Positions 1 through 12,243 of a stretch of DNA of 64,000 bases are shown here, one piece after another. Under the pieces are notes generated by a model. That model saw only the letters and a program-made list of their open reading frames with translations. It searched no databases and was not told the DNA's origin. Position 1 is the stretch's first letter. Each line of letters starts with the position of its first letter. The DNA is from Thunnus maccoyii (taxonomy: Eukaryota; Chordata; Actinopteri; Scombriformes; Scombridae): contig NC_056550.1 in assembly GCF_910596095.1 (NCBI RefSeq), positions 7,030,501 to 7,094,500 of the forward strand. The letters are read 5' to 3'. The position numbers and the translations under genes are program-made.

Positions 1-239
1 TTCCTTCATACCTTTACAAATGACAGCGTGAATGTGAAATTGTACGCGCTTATCAAAACAGAACAACACTGGACTCAGATGTTGGGCTCAGATGACGGTG
101 AGATCCCTGATTTTATTAGCTGAAATAACGCCGCCACGCTGCCCTCTGTGGACGAACCACACCTGACAGTATCAGATCTCATTTCACTGTCTGACTCCGA
201 TGTGGATTTCAAAACATCGGGAGCCTGTCTGACGAGTGT

Positions 240-265
240 TTGTGTGTGTGTGTGTGTGTGTGTGT
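240..265. repeat. (TG)n microsatellite
   Basis: About 13 uninterrupted TG units, followed by an imperfect tail. Confidence 0.95.
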
Positions 266-1186
266 TTGTGGAGAGGCTGCTATTACAGTGATGGCAAAAA
301 GAGGAAAATGACTCTGATAGGAATAGGTACTCTGAGCTGTTGATTCAATAAAATGTGTTTCACTTAAGTGTACTTCAGCAGTTTATATTTCAGGATGACT
401 CATATGCTGCCACCCAGGAGTGCAAATTTGAAAGTAGTCTTGTTCATGTTGCAGTTTGCCTAAAGGATGCTGCTGCATCAACCACCTATGGCAGCATTTC
501 AGTGGTAAAAAAAAAAATTTTTTTTTGGAATTATGTGTATTTGCTTTCTAGCCAAGAGTTTAATAAGCGGATTGATACCACTCCTCTGTGGCATCGATCT
601 CTCCTCAAGAAAGCAAATGTGTATTTCCCAACATTTCAAACCATTCAGGTTTTAAAACTGTTCAAATTTTACCTCAGGAATGTAAGAATAATTTGTTTTC
701 ACATAGTAGAGTTTTGTCGTTTTATCAAATCTCCCCATGATAGCTGACCTTCAATTACTGTCTGTATTGCAGTTTGTATCATTCATGTCAACACATGCAC
801 AGCAGGATCAGGTGTGATTGTGTATCACCTTTCACCTCCTGGATGAAAAGTCCGTGTTCAGAGAACATTGACGTAAGTGAAAACCTGATGTGAAACTGCT
901 ACATGTCATCATGAACCACAACACTTGCATGTGATTGTGGAGGTTCAGACTAGTCATTTTGAAAGCTTGCACAGCAATACCGCGAGCTAAAGTCATTATC
1001 TTGTACTTCTTCGATTCATCACATGGCTACATTATGCAGTGCTGGTGCCCCCCCACCTCCATCCTCATACATGTGGTCAAAATAATGAGGAAGGTCTCGA
1101 CAGAAAAAGAGTGAAATAATTAAAAGGAAGGATGAGAGAGAAAGGAGAAAAGGGCATCTTTCTAGATCTGGAAAAAAAAACGGTGA

Positions 1187-1189
<3 letters not shown>

Positions 1190-1221
<32 letters not shown>
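1190..1221. repeat. (GT)n microsatellite
   Basis: About 16 GT units. Confidence 0.95.
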
Positions 1222-1225
<4 letters not shown>

Positions 1226-1649
1226 TGTGCTAGACCTTAAATAACACTGCTTTTTATGTTTTCTTCACACACTTTTTGCCATCATGCACATGGCTGCTCT
1301 CAGTCTCAGTGGCTGACAGTCGTGGTGCATCTTCTCTTATTCCTGAGGGACTGTCAGCAGTATCTCTGTGCATTCAGATCCCTGTACAGCAGAGCTTTAC
1401 TGTATGTGTGGGTGCAGAGGACCGAGCAGTGGAACGTCACATGACAGAAGAGGAGCATGTATTATCCTCTTGGGTCTGATGCCATCAGTGTTTGTCAGTA
1501 TGTGAAAAACTCCTCCTCAAATATTATCAGCTCCTCCCAAAACACCGTTTGGGAGCCATAAAGCATTTTTAAAAAAGCCAGATATAATCTGTAATAATGT
1601 GTTTGTCTACTTTTGAGATGCACTTAAGTGTTGAGGAAGCAGATCTTAC

Positions 1650-1770
1650 ATGTATCTCAGCTCTGATTCTCTCCGCACCAGGATGTCTCGTATCCGCTCA
1701 ATTTTGAACAGCTCTCCTTCAATGTCCTCGATTGTAATTGAGGAGTCGGCCATCGAAATGACATCTTCAG
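1650..1770 (-). CDS. Internal exon of a bMERB-domain protein (BMERB1/C16orf45-like)
   Basis: On the minus strand the exon is framed by an acceptor (tttcag before 1770) and a donor (gtaaga after 1650). Its 121 nt start in phase 1 and end in phase 2. It encodes DVISMADSSITIEDIEGELF followed by KIERIRDILVRRESELRYM. This aligns with the start of the bMERB domain of human BMERB1 as I remember it (DIISMAE..., then REVLVRRESELRFM). The split codon AT|G would continue to the family's M-M-D-D. bMERB domains are coiled-coil modules that bind Rab GTPases in MICAL-type proteins; BMERB1 has been linked to microtubule-related functions. The substitutions relative to human are conservative. The rest of the gene is beyond the left edge, so the exact paralogue cannot be decided. 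Confidence 0.75.
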
Positions 1771-2444
1771 CTGAAAGACAAACACATTCATTTGGGTCTG
1801 AAGATGGGATTATGAGATTTCACAGATACATTTTTTTTTTTAAATTTGTAGACTTTTGACTGCCTTGTATAACAAACAAATGACAAAAGCACAAAGTTTC
1901 TGTTCTTCTTGTACCAAATTTATTGTGAAAAATGTAAAGAAATCCATAAAGTGTGCAGTAGACTCCATTTAGATGTCTAAGTGATTTCAGGTGAAAGTGA
2001 GGCTGTCACTTCCTCCTGTCATGTGACATTACTGCAGCTGTTTCACAAGAACCATCATTTTATCAATAAGCAGTGTTTGTAACATCATCTGTTTTTCTGT
2101 TTCTTGTAACATTTCAAAGTAACTCCATCATAATGCGGAAATTGCAAATAAAAAAACAAACTAATAAAAAAAAACAATGTTATCCTCAGGAATCCTCATC
2201 AGAGCAAAGAGAAATGATCAAAGGCGAACAGCCTTCTTAAAGGATGGGTGATGGCATGTGAGCGGGGAGGTTACCAGGCTGAATATAAGCTCAGTCTACA
2301 GTATAATGAACTGCAGAGCAGCAGACATTTTGACATTTAATTGCAGGAAAAGCACAGATGTAAGTAATAACCTCGTTAACGACTTTTAAGTGGTCCAGTT
2401 CCAGGCTCTGGTGTTTTGCCTGTTGGCTCACTAGCACTACTTAC

Positions 2445-2475
2445 CGAGCCATTTAAAGTCCAGATGAAACGGCAT
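2445..2475 (-). CDS. Candidate first coding exon of the bMERB-type gene
   Basis: An ATG at 2475 (minus strand, G at -3) opens MPFHLDFKWL and reaches a good donor (gtaagt at 2444-2439) in phase 1. That phase is exactly what the bMERB exon at 1650-1770 needs, giving ...FKWLAEDVISMAD with a 674-bp intron. The frame stays open upstream to 2682, so a longer start is possible. I see no similarity to the N-terminus of human BMERB1, and a matching phase alone can arise by chance. This is inference from splice signals only. Confidence 0.35.
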
Positions 2476-2931
2476 TACGAGAGTATTTAACTTCCGAATC
2501 GTGACATTTTTCTGAGTGAAACAGGACAGACAGGCGGGACTTTGGGAGGATTTTGATTTGAGAAGTGGACGTGTCATAGTGAATCTTAGCTCTGTACTGC
2601 TAAAAGTTGAAGATTGATGGATAGATGTCATGATATTATTGGTTGAAATTAGTTGGTTCAAGCGTACGTAAGAACACGTCATATTTTGTTTTACAGAGAG
2701 AAAACATGATTGGAATTATCAGAAGACAAAGAAATTGATTTTTTTTGGCATATATTGTTAAATAGGTGCATAATATGACTGGCAATGTGATCTGAAAGAG
2801 TTTAAAAGGCATTTTTCAATTCATCTCGACATTAAAGGAACTGAACCATCATTAATTAAATTAGTGCCACCTGTGCTTTTGCTGCAATGTCAAGTTAAAA
2901 TGTCTGCTGTTAAAAGGGTCTATTGTCTCTC

Positions 2932-2950
2932 CAGCAGCAGCAGCAGCAGC
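2932..2950. repeat. (CAG)6 trinucleotide run
   Basis: Six CAG units in noncoding sequence. Confidence 0.9.
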
Positions 2951-3084
2951 ATTCTGTACACTCACTGGTCACAGACCAGTTAATTGCTTGTACAGAACAG
3001 ATCGCAATTTTCAACAACAGGCAGAAAAAACTCACATCAGTATACATTTTTACAGATTGGCATAATGATTTCATAGAGTAGTTC

Positions 3085-3200
3085 AACATTCTGAGAAATA
3101 CATTTATTTGCTTACTGAGTTAGATGAGAAGATTGAAGAGGTATTGATACTCTCATCTAACTGTTGAGAAGTTAGTGAGTTAGTGTATTTCCCAAAATGA
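3085..3200. mobile_element. Short inverted-repeat (foldback) element fragment
   Basis: The left arm contains gagttagatgagaag and the right arm contains its near complement (ctcatctaactgttgag). The outer ends, ctgagaaatac and gtatttcccaaaat, are also roughly complementary. The same arm sequence (agttagatga) recurs at 16.4, 18.5 and 60.5 kb in this window, so this is a shortened copy of that non-autonomous family. Confidence 0.6.
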
Positions 3201-3467
3201 ATTATTGCATACTAATTTATTGCATTCATTATGTTCAGTAAAGCACCTGTGTTGTTTATCAAGGCTCTCAAGAGACTCTCGACACTCGACAAACTTCCTA
3301 AATATGTAGAGTTAAACCCAAAACTGATGAAATTCTGAATGAAACGCTCCAATGATTCTGGTTCAGCTCTAAACAATAACGCTGTCCTGGATCAAATTCA
3401 CCATCCTGCTATAATCTGATGTGAGCTCCTGTGATTCTTAGAGCATTTCAGCATCACTGAATAACTG

Positions 3468-3472
<5 letters not shown>

Positions 3473-3505
<33 letters not shown>
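3473..3505. repeat. Poly-C tract, 33 nt
   Basis: Thirty-three consecutive C on the plus strand, the longest homopolymer in the window. Confidence 0.95.
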
Positions 3506-3506
<1 letters not shown>

Positions 3507-6500
3507 CAGCCTCCTACTCCTCACCAGGAGCGATGAGTCATCCAGCAGCTCGGATTGGCTTTTAATTACCTGACCTTGTGTGAAAAGACATTACAATTAT
3601 ACCCATTGAATCACTGGGGATATGAGAGCTGCACAAACACACAACCTGCCAAACCTATGCAAGTATCTGGTGATTCCACAACTTCATCTTCATCTACATG
3701 TGTATTACAACACTCACATTAATTATCAGCGGGTGATTTAGTGTTTTGGCAGTGTTGAAACCGTCTGCATGTGTTCGTTCTGTTTGCGTTATTCTGCTCT
3801 AAGCCTTTCAACAGGCTCCAAGACATTTGTCAAAACTGTCCTTGGCTTTTATTTCACACTGTCACTCTTAATTATACTTCCTCTATATCAGGTTTGTGTG
3901 AATATACAGTTTTATTATTTACTGGCTGGGTATTAATTTCACTTGTTAAATGCCTGCATATCAGTTGGACAGAATACAGTAGTAGTAATAATGTCACACC
4001 CTCAAGACACTCAACCATGTGGTACATGTGCTGTATAATAGAAAACATTAGAATCAAATTAATTTGTGTTTGTGTGTGTTCTTGTAACTAAATATTGCTT
4101 ATGTGATATTATAGAGAAGAAGCTTGTGCAATTAGAATAACAGAGATTCAAGAACTGAGCCTTGAGGCATGCCAAAAATAAAATCTCACAAACTAAAGAC
4201 ACAAAGTGTCTCCATTAACTGTAACGTCTCTGCTTCCTGTGACATCATGTTGTTTTTAGACGTCATTCTCTTTGTGCGTCAAGGTTTCTCTAAATAACAT
4301 TAAAACTGGCGTCAGTACGAAGGACAGCTTGACACTACAAATGTTCAATTCACTAAAATTTCTGCAAAAATGACACTGCATATTGCATACTTCTTATATT
4401 TTCTTTTTATATAATTTTTATTTATAATATTATTCATTTGCATGAATGTTTGTTCTTTTTCATTTCATGGACTGACACTGCAATGAGTCTGAGTGGTCAG
4501 AATAACCTTAAAAATGTACTCACAGCGTTACATTTTTGGCCAACATGAATATAGTAAATCACCAAGAGGTATAATGATAATAAGTGTATATTTGTATAAG
4601 TTAAGTTAGATGAGCTGAGGAGAAATGAAGGATAAGTAATCCCTGTATCTTTATGTGAGTTAATACCCTGATATTAACACTAATGGGTCTAATTTCCTAA
4701 CAGTGTCCTAGTGGTTTTCTGGGGATTAACTACTTGGTAATAATGATAGAAAAACAGAAATATACTCAGAAAAAAGCTCAATTTAAATATTAAATATTCA
4801 TAAATTTGTCACTTATTACTGGAACCCTTATTGCTTGCCTGTAGACAATTTTCACATTTTTGTATATTCAGCTGACCTGCTGTGCAGTGATTAAATATTA
4901 TTTTAACCAAGCAATGAATTGGAATTAATTAATCAGAACAATTGAACACTGTCTCTGATTGTAACAAATTACACAGATATTTTACAGGAATCTTCATGGA
5001 AACTATTTGGAAATTACAGACCAGAGACGGTTGCTTTTTCTGACTTAATTAAATAAGGCATGAAAAGTAACATAATTAAATAAAATGATGCCAGTATTAC
5101 AACTGTATTCCTGGCAGAATTGGAGACAATCAATAGGCTACATGTAGATTGTATTGAAAAAAGTCTTCACCTTCTCAACATATTGGAAATACTGGGGGTT
5201 ACAAGTCTAAGCCCCCCGGTGGGAACTAAAATCCTGCCTACAGCCCTGCTGACAGGTAACTTTAACATACTGACAGTGAGGATCTGCAGGGACCTGAAGC
5301 TTCAACGCTCTCTGCTGAAAGTTGCTGCTACATATGTAAAACAGCCCCTTCTTCAGTAACACTATTAAATATACACCCAGTTAAATTTACACATAAACAT
5401 CTGGCGTGGATGCCACTCAAAACTCACCTGGTTTCTCCGTCGCTGCGTCCACTTGGGTATTTTCCAAAGAACCGTATTGTTTAGATGATTTTCTTTCTTT
5501 TTCCATATTTCTTCAAAAATACTCTCCTTTTCAGACACACTGCACAGAAAATTTTAAACTGAAATGCTACCTGAAAATAAATATTACAACGTATTGACTG
5601 AGAGTCCGTGCAGCATTGTCGTTACATGTGATGGAGTAGAGGAGGAGCTGCCAGCAGATGCTGAATCAAACCTCACAGTGGTGGATCTCATCCTCAACAC
5701 AGAGGACCTGATGCAGGGACCACCGCTCCGAGGCGCCACCTACTGACTGACACAGACTATAACACGCCCAGTGATAACTACATAAAGAGTGGGAAACGTG
5801 GAAAACATACATTTGAATCTATTAAGAGAAAGCTGTTGACTTCTCATGACTGAAATGTTTGGGATCAAATCAGTGGCAGAAAGATTTTGAGCTTATGAAA
5901 CTAAGTCTGTAGTTGTAAATCACCTTGTGAAGCTCAGAAACACTGTATAAGAATCCAGGTTTGTGAATGTGGAAAAGGATTTTAAGTGTCGAAAAAAATT
6001 GTGTGCAGATAAAATGTGTGCATAACTTACATCAACAGTGGTTACACAAAGAGAAAAAAGAAGTGCTTTTGTGAATATCTGAGTGCAGATTGAAAGCAAA
6101 AAAAGTGCACATGAAATTCAGAAGTCAATCATTGTAAAATTTATTCAGTCTCTTTCCCCATATGCTACTTAATAAACAACATCACGGACAGAATGATTGA
6201 AATAACACACATCTGCCATTTTAATGGTCTGCTGCGCTCTACCCACTACAACAACACTCTCCACAGGAGAATTGAGCTTTCTTTCATCATGAATTTTACA
6301 TCACGCCTGAGTTCAGCTGTTAACAACATACTGGGGATGACTTGATTTCATGCAGCCGAGCCCCCTTGAGGGGCCAGACAGATGTTCGAGGGGCGCAGCG
6401 TGCATCTGTTTGCATGCAGGAGCTGCCGTTGTACCGCAGGTAGCAGAGTCCCACACCTGGGAGAAGTGTTTATTCATTCATTCACTCCACAGCTGTGTGT

Positions 6501-7237
6501 AAACAGACAGTCAGACAATTCACACTACTGTCTGAAACTCAGAGGCGTATAAGATAAGAGTTTGTTATTCAAATGATATGACAGAGCAAGAATAATTTAT
6601 GACACACAGACTCATTACTATTCCCATAAGGGTGAGCAATGTGTGTTTAAAGCAGAGGGAGGTTCAGATCTGAGGATATCTTTGTCGACTTATATGATTT
6701 GAATCTAAAGCAAACATTTACTTTGGCTGCTGGTTGCAGCTTCATGTGAAGTAAGTGACCGCAAGAATATTTATTTATTGAAAATATTCAAGAGGAGATA
6801 ATGTTGGAGTCACACATCAACATTTTTCAGATTAATATTTTTAGATATTTGCAGCTATAAGAAGAGACATGATAAAAACATATTAGTTTACTCTTCACAG
6901 TATTTATGTCAGCAACAGCTTCAAATTTTACATAAATGCACAGACCTGTTTTCCAAATAACTCAGTGAACCCTGATATTGACCACACTGAAACTTTATGG
7001 GCAAAGGAAAATAATATTAATAACATTATGTCTACATATCTTTTGCATAATTAAGTAATAATTACAGGTTTGACATTTCTAACTTCATATGACTGAGTGA
7101 AAAGCATTATCTTGTTTCCTAACAGGTCAAATTAATCTATTGACACAAGGCATGTTTAGCACTAACTCAAATACAGATCAGACACAGCTATTCTGACACA
7201 GATTTAGCAAACACAGATGCCCTTTAAATGTTCTGCA

Positions 7238-7323
7238 TACAGTACCAGTCAAAAGTTTAGAAACGTTTTCTCATTCAAGAGAATGGGAAGATGTGTCCAA
7301 CAAACTTTTGACTGGTACTGTAC
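7238..7323. mobile_element. Tc1/mariner-type MITE stub
   Basis: The element has perfect terminal inverted repeats, CAGTACCAGTCAAAAGTTT on the left and its reverse complement on the right, each flanked by TA. Only about 40 bp lies between the arms. The ends match the well-known ends of fish Tc1-like transposons. No transposase remains. Confidence 0.9.
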
Positions 7324-8063
7324 ATCTGCACATGCCTGCATAACACAACAATCTTACAGCTCAGTTCATTTTTGCAGAGGTCAATTTGAATGCGCTGCAG
7401 TTAAATACACATAACTGAAGGCAGACTGGTTAATCATTTTATCAGGTCACACTGTTTAGAATCCAAAATAAGCAGTCAGCGGTGACTTAAGAGAAAGATA
7501 AACTGACTGTGGGTGTGGTGAAACAGGATGCCAGCGCGGTTTAGCCTCACCTTGTGCATACGTCTTGTATTTACACTCCCTGTGAGAGGATTCAGCGTTC
7601 CTATTGTTATCATGCATAAGCTGTTGAACTTGCCTGGTGGTACCGAGTCCTCCTTTTGCCCACCCATAATCCTGTTCCCTTGTTTGCTTTATGAAGAGTG
7701 ACTGCTTATGCAAATGTTAATTTGTAAGGACTCAGGAGGCTCGGAGACGAATCCCCAAATCCATCAGTGAGGCTGACACTTGCAGGCTGATAAAACACTA
7801 AGACAGATGGGATGCCACAACATTTAATTCTGATGCAAAAGTTGTAGTAATGAGAGTTAAAAGTCAGCATGCCCCTATCAGAGTGGGAAATCGATTATCC
7901 CGCTTTTATAAAGAGTGACATGTCTATAAGTGAGAGTGCAAACCTTCTGGGGAAAATAATTCCTGTGTCCACATTGATAGAAATTATTCTATGAAGTTAA
8001 ATTCCCTCCATCAGCTGTAGTAAATGCTTTAATGCATCATTTCATGCTGAAACACTGTGGAGT

Positions 8064-9884
8064 TCAGTGGTTTATCCTCCGTCCATAGTTGTTATTGCTT
8101 TTGTCATCTTCCATTGCTTTATCCAGCCAGTCTCTCTCCTGTTCAGACTCAGAGTCGCTGGCTTCACTTACATCAGCTGCCAAAAGGCGAGAATAGTTAA
8201 TCCTGCGCTGGCGAGGAGCTTTCCACTGGAGCAGAGGCAGGCACACGCACCACACCATTAGACCCACTGCGACTCCTCTGAACAGCCACTTCAGCCCAAA
8301 CCTCTGGACCACGAATCCTCCAGCAAAGCTCCCCAGACCGCGTCCCAGCTCTAGAGAGAGTGTACTGTAGACCCTCCTCACACTCCTCTCAGCCCCCGGC
8401 GTGGCAACATTGTCGCACTGGACCTTCACAGCCCACCAGAGGGCTCCGCTGCTGAAACAGCTCAACAACTGAGCAGGCAGTGCAGCCCACGGTGCCCACA
8501 GGAAGGAGTAATAGAAGCACTGCAACCCCAGACATGCAGCCCCCACTGCGAGCACCCGTCCTGGGCTGAGGAGCTTGGACACTCGGCCTACCAGAAGAGG
8601 GAAGGCGGCTTGTGAGAGCAGCGCAAGGCCTAGAGACATCCCCATGTGCAGCTCACTGCTCCCACAACCCTGCATCTGCCACAGGAGGAAGTTATCCACG
8701 GCCGAGCCCGCCATCCCGACCAGGAGGGTGGTGATGGCGCAGAGCAGAGCGTGGGGGGAGGCACGCACCAGCTGCACAGCTTTGAGAAGCCCGTTGGCCT
8801 TGTCTCGCTTCTTGTTCAGGTGGAGAGGCAGGAAGGTCGCCACCGGCAGGGCCACAGCTGCCAGACCAGCGTAGCAGAAGACATGCATGGCGCTTCTGGG
8901 TATCTGACCTGCTATGATGAGACAGCTTAACTGGCTAACCAGCGACCCCACTCCTGTGACCCCACATGCTGCTCCCAGTAAACCCCAAACCCTGGTGCTG
9001 CTGTAGCGGTCCGAGGCATCCGCAAAATCTAGATATTCATACAGGCCGTCGTCTGCCGTCCACTCTAGAGGGGCTGATGCTAACTCCCACACGGACACGG
9101 TGATGAGTATCAAGAAGAAGAGTTTGTGTTCGATGTATATCACCTTCAAGCTGCTCATTAAGTCAAAATGATTCTCTTTCTCCTGCTTTGGTTGTTCCTT
9201 TGAACCTGATTTGATATTGGACCGCTTATTCCTCTGTAAAGCTGCCAGAGGGCTGGTGGTATGAAACACGACGGAGCTGCTGATCTTTGGCTCTCTAGGA
9301 CTGCTGTCGACAACCACAGATAGATTCTTTTCTGACAACTGAGGATGAGGTTTTTCCTTATCATGCTTGCTTGTCATAACAGGAGCAGATTCAGTATCAC
9401 CAAGTGTCTTTGCAGGAAAAGTGACACCAGACTGAGAAACAGCACCTGTGTTGATTTTTGGGTGAATTCCAGTCGATGATGTCGTGGGTCCAACGCTACT
9501 CGTGAGCAGGTGATCGGCCACACTTTGAGTCGGACTGCTACTCTGCTCAGACATGTTGCAGGTGCTGTCCTGTGTGTGCACATCTGTCGGGGGGATAAAA
9601 AGCAGAACCAGGGCGACTGCTGCTGAACACACCAGAGAGCCGTTTATCACCGCTCGCCTCTTGTTGTAGTGCTTGGAGAGCAGGCTCATCGCGGGGCACC
9701 ACACCAGCGATATGAGGTGCTTGGTGCCCATGACGACGCCGGTCATCGCAGGAGTCAGGCCCAGCTGTTTGAAGCACAGGGTGAGGAAGGGGAGCAGGCA
9801 TGCTTTGGCACAGGAGCACAGGAAGGTAAAGGTGCTGGCCAGAGCGAGGGCGCGCTTGATGTCTATCTGCTTGTTCCTCTTCAT
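8064..9884 (-). CDS. mfsd6l: Major facilitator superfamily domain-containing protein 6-like
   Basis: This is an intact single-exon gene of 606 residues; human MFSD6L is also intronless and of similar length. I chose the ATG at 9884 (MKRNKQIDIKRALALASTF) because it matches the family N-terminus and has A at -3. The frame stays open for 34 more residues to an ATG at 9986. Transmembrane helices begin near residue 15 (TFTFLCSCAKACLLPFLTLC). A hydrophilic, Ser/Thr-rich loop covers about residues 101-240. It is followed by the family block APLEWTADDGLYEYLDFADA (about 271-290) and the remaining helices to about 575, then an acidic cytoplasmic tail. It is a predicted polytopic membrane transporter; the substrate is not known for the family. 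It lies next to pik3r6 on the same strand, as in human 17p13.1. No disabling mutation seen. Confidence 0.95.
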   Translation of the reverse strand: MKRNKQIDIKRALALASTFTFLCSCAKACLLPFLTLCFKQLGLTPAMTGVVMGTKHLISLVWCPAMSLLSKHYNKRRAVINGSLVCSAAVALVLLFIPPTDVHTQDSTCNMSEQSSSPTQSVADHLLTSSVGPTTSSTGIHPKINTGAVSQSGVTFPAKTLGDTESAPVMTSKHDKEKPHPQLSEKNLSVVVDSSPREPKISSSVVFHTTSPLAALQRNKRSNIKSGSKEQPKQEKENHFDLMSSLKVIYIEHKLFFLILITVSVWELASAPLEWTADDGLYEYLDFADASDRYSSTRVWGLLGAACGVTGVGSLVSQLSCLIIAGQIPRSAMHVFCYAGLAAVALPVATFLPLHLNKKRDKANGLLKAVQLVRASPHALLCAITTLLVGMAGSAVDNFLLWQMQGCGSSELHMGMSLGLALLSQAAFPLLVGRVSKLLSPGRVLAVGAACLGLQCFYYSFLWAPWAALPAQLLSCFSSGALWWAVKVQCDNVATPGAERSVRRVYSTLSLELGRGLGSFAGGFVVQRFGLKWLFRGVAVGLMVWCVCLPLLQWKAPRQRRINYSRLLAADVSEASDSESEQERDWLDKAMEDDKSNNNYGRRINH

Positions 9885-12243
9885 GATTGTCCTCCTGGGC
9901 AGCTCACAGTGTCTCCAAATAGGTTTCACATGAAGCAGCTGATTGGACAACGGCTGAGAGACACAGACATACAATGCAATGAACATTTGGTGTTAATGCC
10001 ACTTAATAGAGCTCTTCTTTTTGACACCCTTCTTAAATAACCCCTCTTTCTCCACATCTGCAACCTGCTCTACCTTCTCACAATGGAAATGTAGGGGTGT
10101 TAATTCAGTGGGAGACTTGTATGTCATATATTTAATATTAGTTAATATTTTTAGCAGTTTCCACTACAGGAAAAATACAATAGACCTAAAACATTTGTTT
10201 CAGTTAACTTCAAGTATAAATTACTAACCAGCACTTTAAATTAGATGTCAATTTGAAGTAAATTGTGAGCTCCAAAAAGAAAATATCAACCCTACGTGAC
10301 AAAACATAAATCCATAATTTCTATGCAGTGCTTAATCCAATTTAATGTGTTACACAGACTCTGATAGTCCAAAAGTAAAACAGCATCTTTACAAAGGTGT
10401 CAGAGAAATGTTTAAAATGTAATTTTGCCAAAAGCGCTATAACACACAGCCTTAATTCCTGCTGTGAGCTGACTATCTAGTGGGAATTTTAATAATTGAT
10501 TTTATAATTGATTTTCTGTTTGCTTGAAGACTCATCACTATGTTAACTATGCGTTATAATGTGCTCATCATGTTCTGTTGTAGTGCACTGGCTTTATTTT
10601 ATGTAAAACTGACACATACAACTACCATCTCTGTGAATACTGAGCTTCAACAAAGGTACATATCACATTTGGTAAAAATAATAAATACCTTCTGTAAGTC
10701 AAAGTCATTGATTATGTTTTGTTTGGTGCTTTCTGCACTTCACATAGTGCTAATGAACAGACCCTGGTGATGCAGGAATCCCCAAAGCACCTCAGCTCAT
10801 GTTATTTTAACTTATTCTTATATGTGTCAGCACAGGTGACACACACATGCAAAGGGTACAAATATGTTTAATGTTAAAATGAGCGTCCTCAGTGAAAACC
10901 TAGCGCAGTACTGTTCTGCAAAAACGATCAGATAAAGAAGGAACAAGGAACAGCTCAGTCAGTAATACCTGTCAGGCTGGATGCACCTGCTGCATATCAA
11001 GGTGTCCACTGCACTAGTCCACGTCACGTCAATTTTTTCAGATTAAAAAAAAAAAAAGAAAAAAGAGAGACAACGTTAAACATTTACCTTTTGACCTCTG
11101 CCCGGACAAAGTTTCGTATACTTTTCTAGTGGTCAATTTCCATCTCGGTTTTCTGCATTACATCAGCGATTTAGTCTCTTTATGTTTAGAGAGGAGCGCA
11201 CCTGTCGCCGTCTGGACGGTGAAAGCGTTCAACTGTAAGTCCAAGTTTACACCTGGAGAGCAGTTTTCATGAGTACAGCGACCCATAGTGGTGTGGATGC
11301 CTCTCTGCGCCACAGAGAGCGAAAAAGCAACTCCCAGTAATTTCTTGACGTATTGAAAAGCACATTTTAGCCATTTTGGAGAGTTTCTGGCGAGGTTTGG
11401 CACACAAGGGGACGACATACACTGCTTACACATGGCCCGGTAAAACTGTAGTACATTTACATATCAACCTTAAATTTGGTAGACTTGTGGATCATAGTGT
11501 AGGAGCCAGAAAATGTAAAATTTAAAGAGCTTAAAACAATTCTTGTTTTAGTAGGTTCCTTGTAAAACAAAAGAATTCAAGTGGTTTTTTAAAAAAAAAA
11601 TCCCTCAAAAAGTGTATTCAATCTCCTACATTTTCATGGAGATTTATAAATTCAGTGATTTACACTTATATAGTTAATGGTATAAGCGTGTTCATCATTG
11701 AAAGCCATTACAAATGTATGTGTGATGTTTGCATGAGACGTTAATAAGGATTAAATAGAGAGATAAATTGAATAATAAATAGATAAAAAAAAAAATTCAG
11801 GTGTGAGAGTGCAACAGGTGCAATGCTGATACATGTTCAAGTCAACTTTCTCTGTGCAAGTAAGAGAATAATTCTTTTATATGAGAGAAACATATTCAGC
11901 TGAGGGTCAGTTTATTTACCAAATTTTTAAATTTGAGTGGAATCAGCACACATCATGAATTCACGTCACATGGTTTTGATGCTTTAGTTCTCCCAATACA
12001 AACTTATAACTCTACATCTCTTTCTAATGAACTGAGCACCTCAGTGAACTCATCCTTTATAGGAATCATCCCAAGTAAACTGTAATTATAACAGATTGTG
12101 TTGTACAATAAAAGTAACACTTCATAATACAGATACAAAAGAACAAAATGAAAAATAATACACTAAATTTAATGCAACATGACAGAGCATTGTGTACAGC
12201 AGTATGCAATGTCAGTATACATTAAATAGTCAGGTGATGTCCC
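9885..12243. other. Spacer between mfsd6l (5' side) and pik3r6 (3' side)
   Basis: This holds the mfsd6l promoter and 5'UTR and the pik3r6 3'UTR. I see no further gene. A 91-codon open frame at 11158-11433 (minus) has no recognisable similarity. There are short A runs near 11043, 11590 and 11787. Confidence 0.6.
11911..11916 (-). terminator. Possible poly(A) signal of pik3r6
   Basis: AATAAA on the minus strand, about 330 nt after the pik3r6 stop. It is placed sensibly but is a six-base match only. Confidence 0.3.

Larger units (their letters stand above)
1..1649. other. Intronic sequence of the bMERB-type gene (no exon seen)
   Basis: The bMERB exon at 1650-1770 ends in a donor (gtaaga), so on the minus strand this stretch should be the following intron. 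I looked for the next expected exon (starting with the residues MDDIQLC of the family) and did not find it, so it probably lies beyond position 1. The stretch holds two TG microsatellites and an A/T palindrome near 505-526 (about eleven A then ten T). Short open frames here have no recognisable similarity. Confidence 0.5.
2700..8063. other. Intergenic spacer between the bMERB-type gene and mfsd6l
   Basis: This is AT-rich spacer with no gene I recognise. It holds a (CAG)6 run, a foldback-element fragment near 3.1 kb, a 33-nt poly-C tract and a Tc1-type stub near 7.28 kb. Open frames at 5120-5359 and 5564-5746 (plus) have somewhat coding-like composition but match no family I know. The stretch just after the mfsd6l stop (7.6-8.06 kb) should hold its 3'UTR; no poly(A) signal stood out there. 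Confidence 0.6.

Noticed and set aside
1650-1859. 69-codon plus-strand frame (MYLSSDSLRTRMSRIRS...)
   Set aside because: It is the antisense of the bMERB exon, which has splice sites and family similarity on the minus strand.
9885-9986. 34-residue N-terminal extension of mfsd6l
   Set aside because: The ATG at 9884 matches the family N-terminus and has a better context; the extension has no similarity.
9669-10040. 123-codon plus-strand frame over the mfsd6l 5' end
   Set aside because: Antisense shadow of a well-conserved coding sequence.
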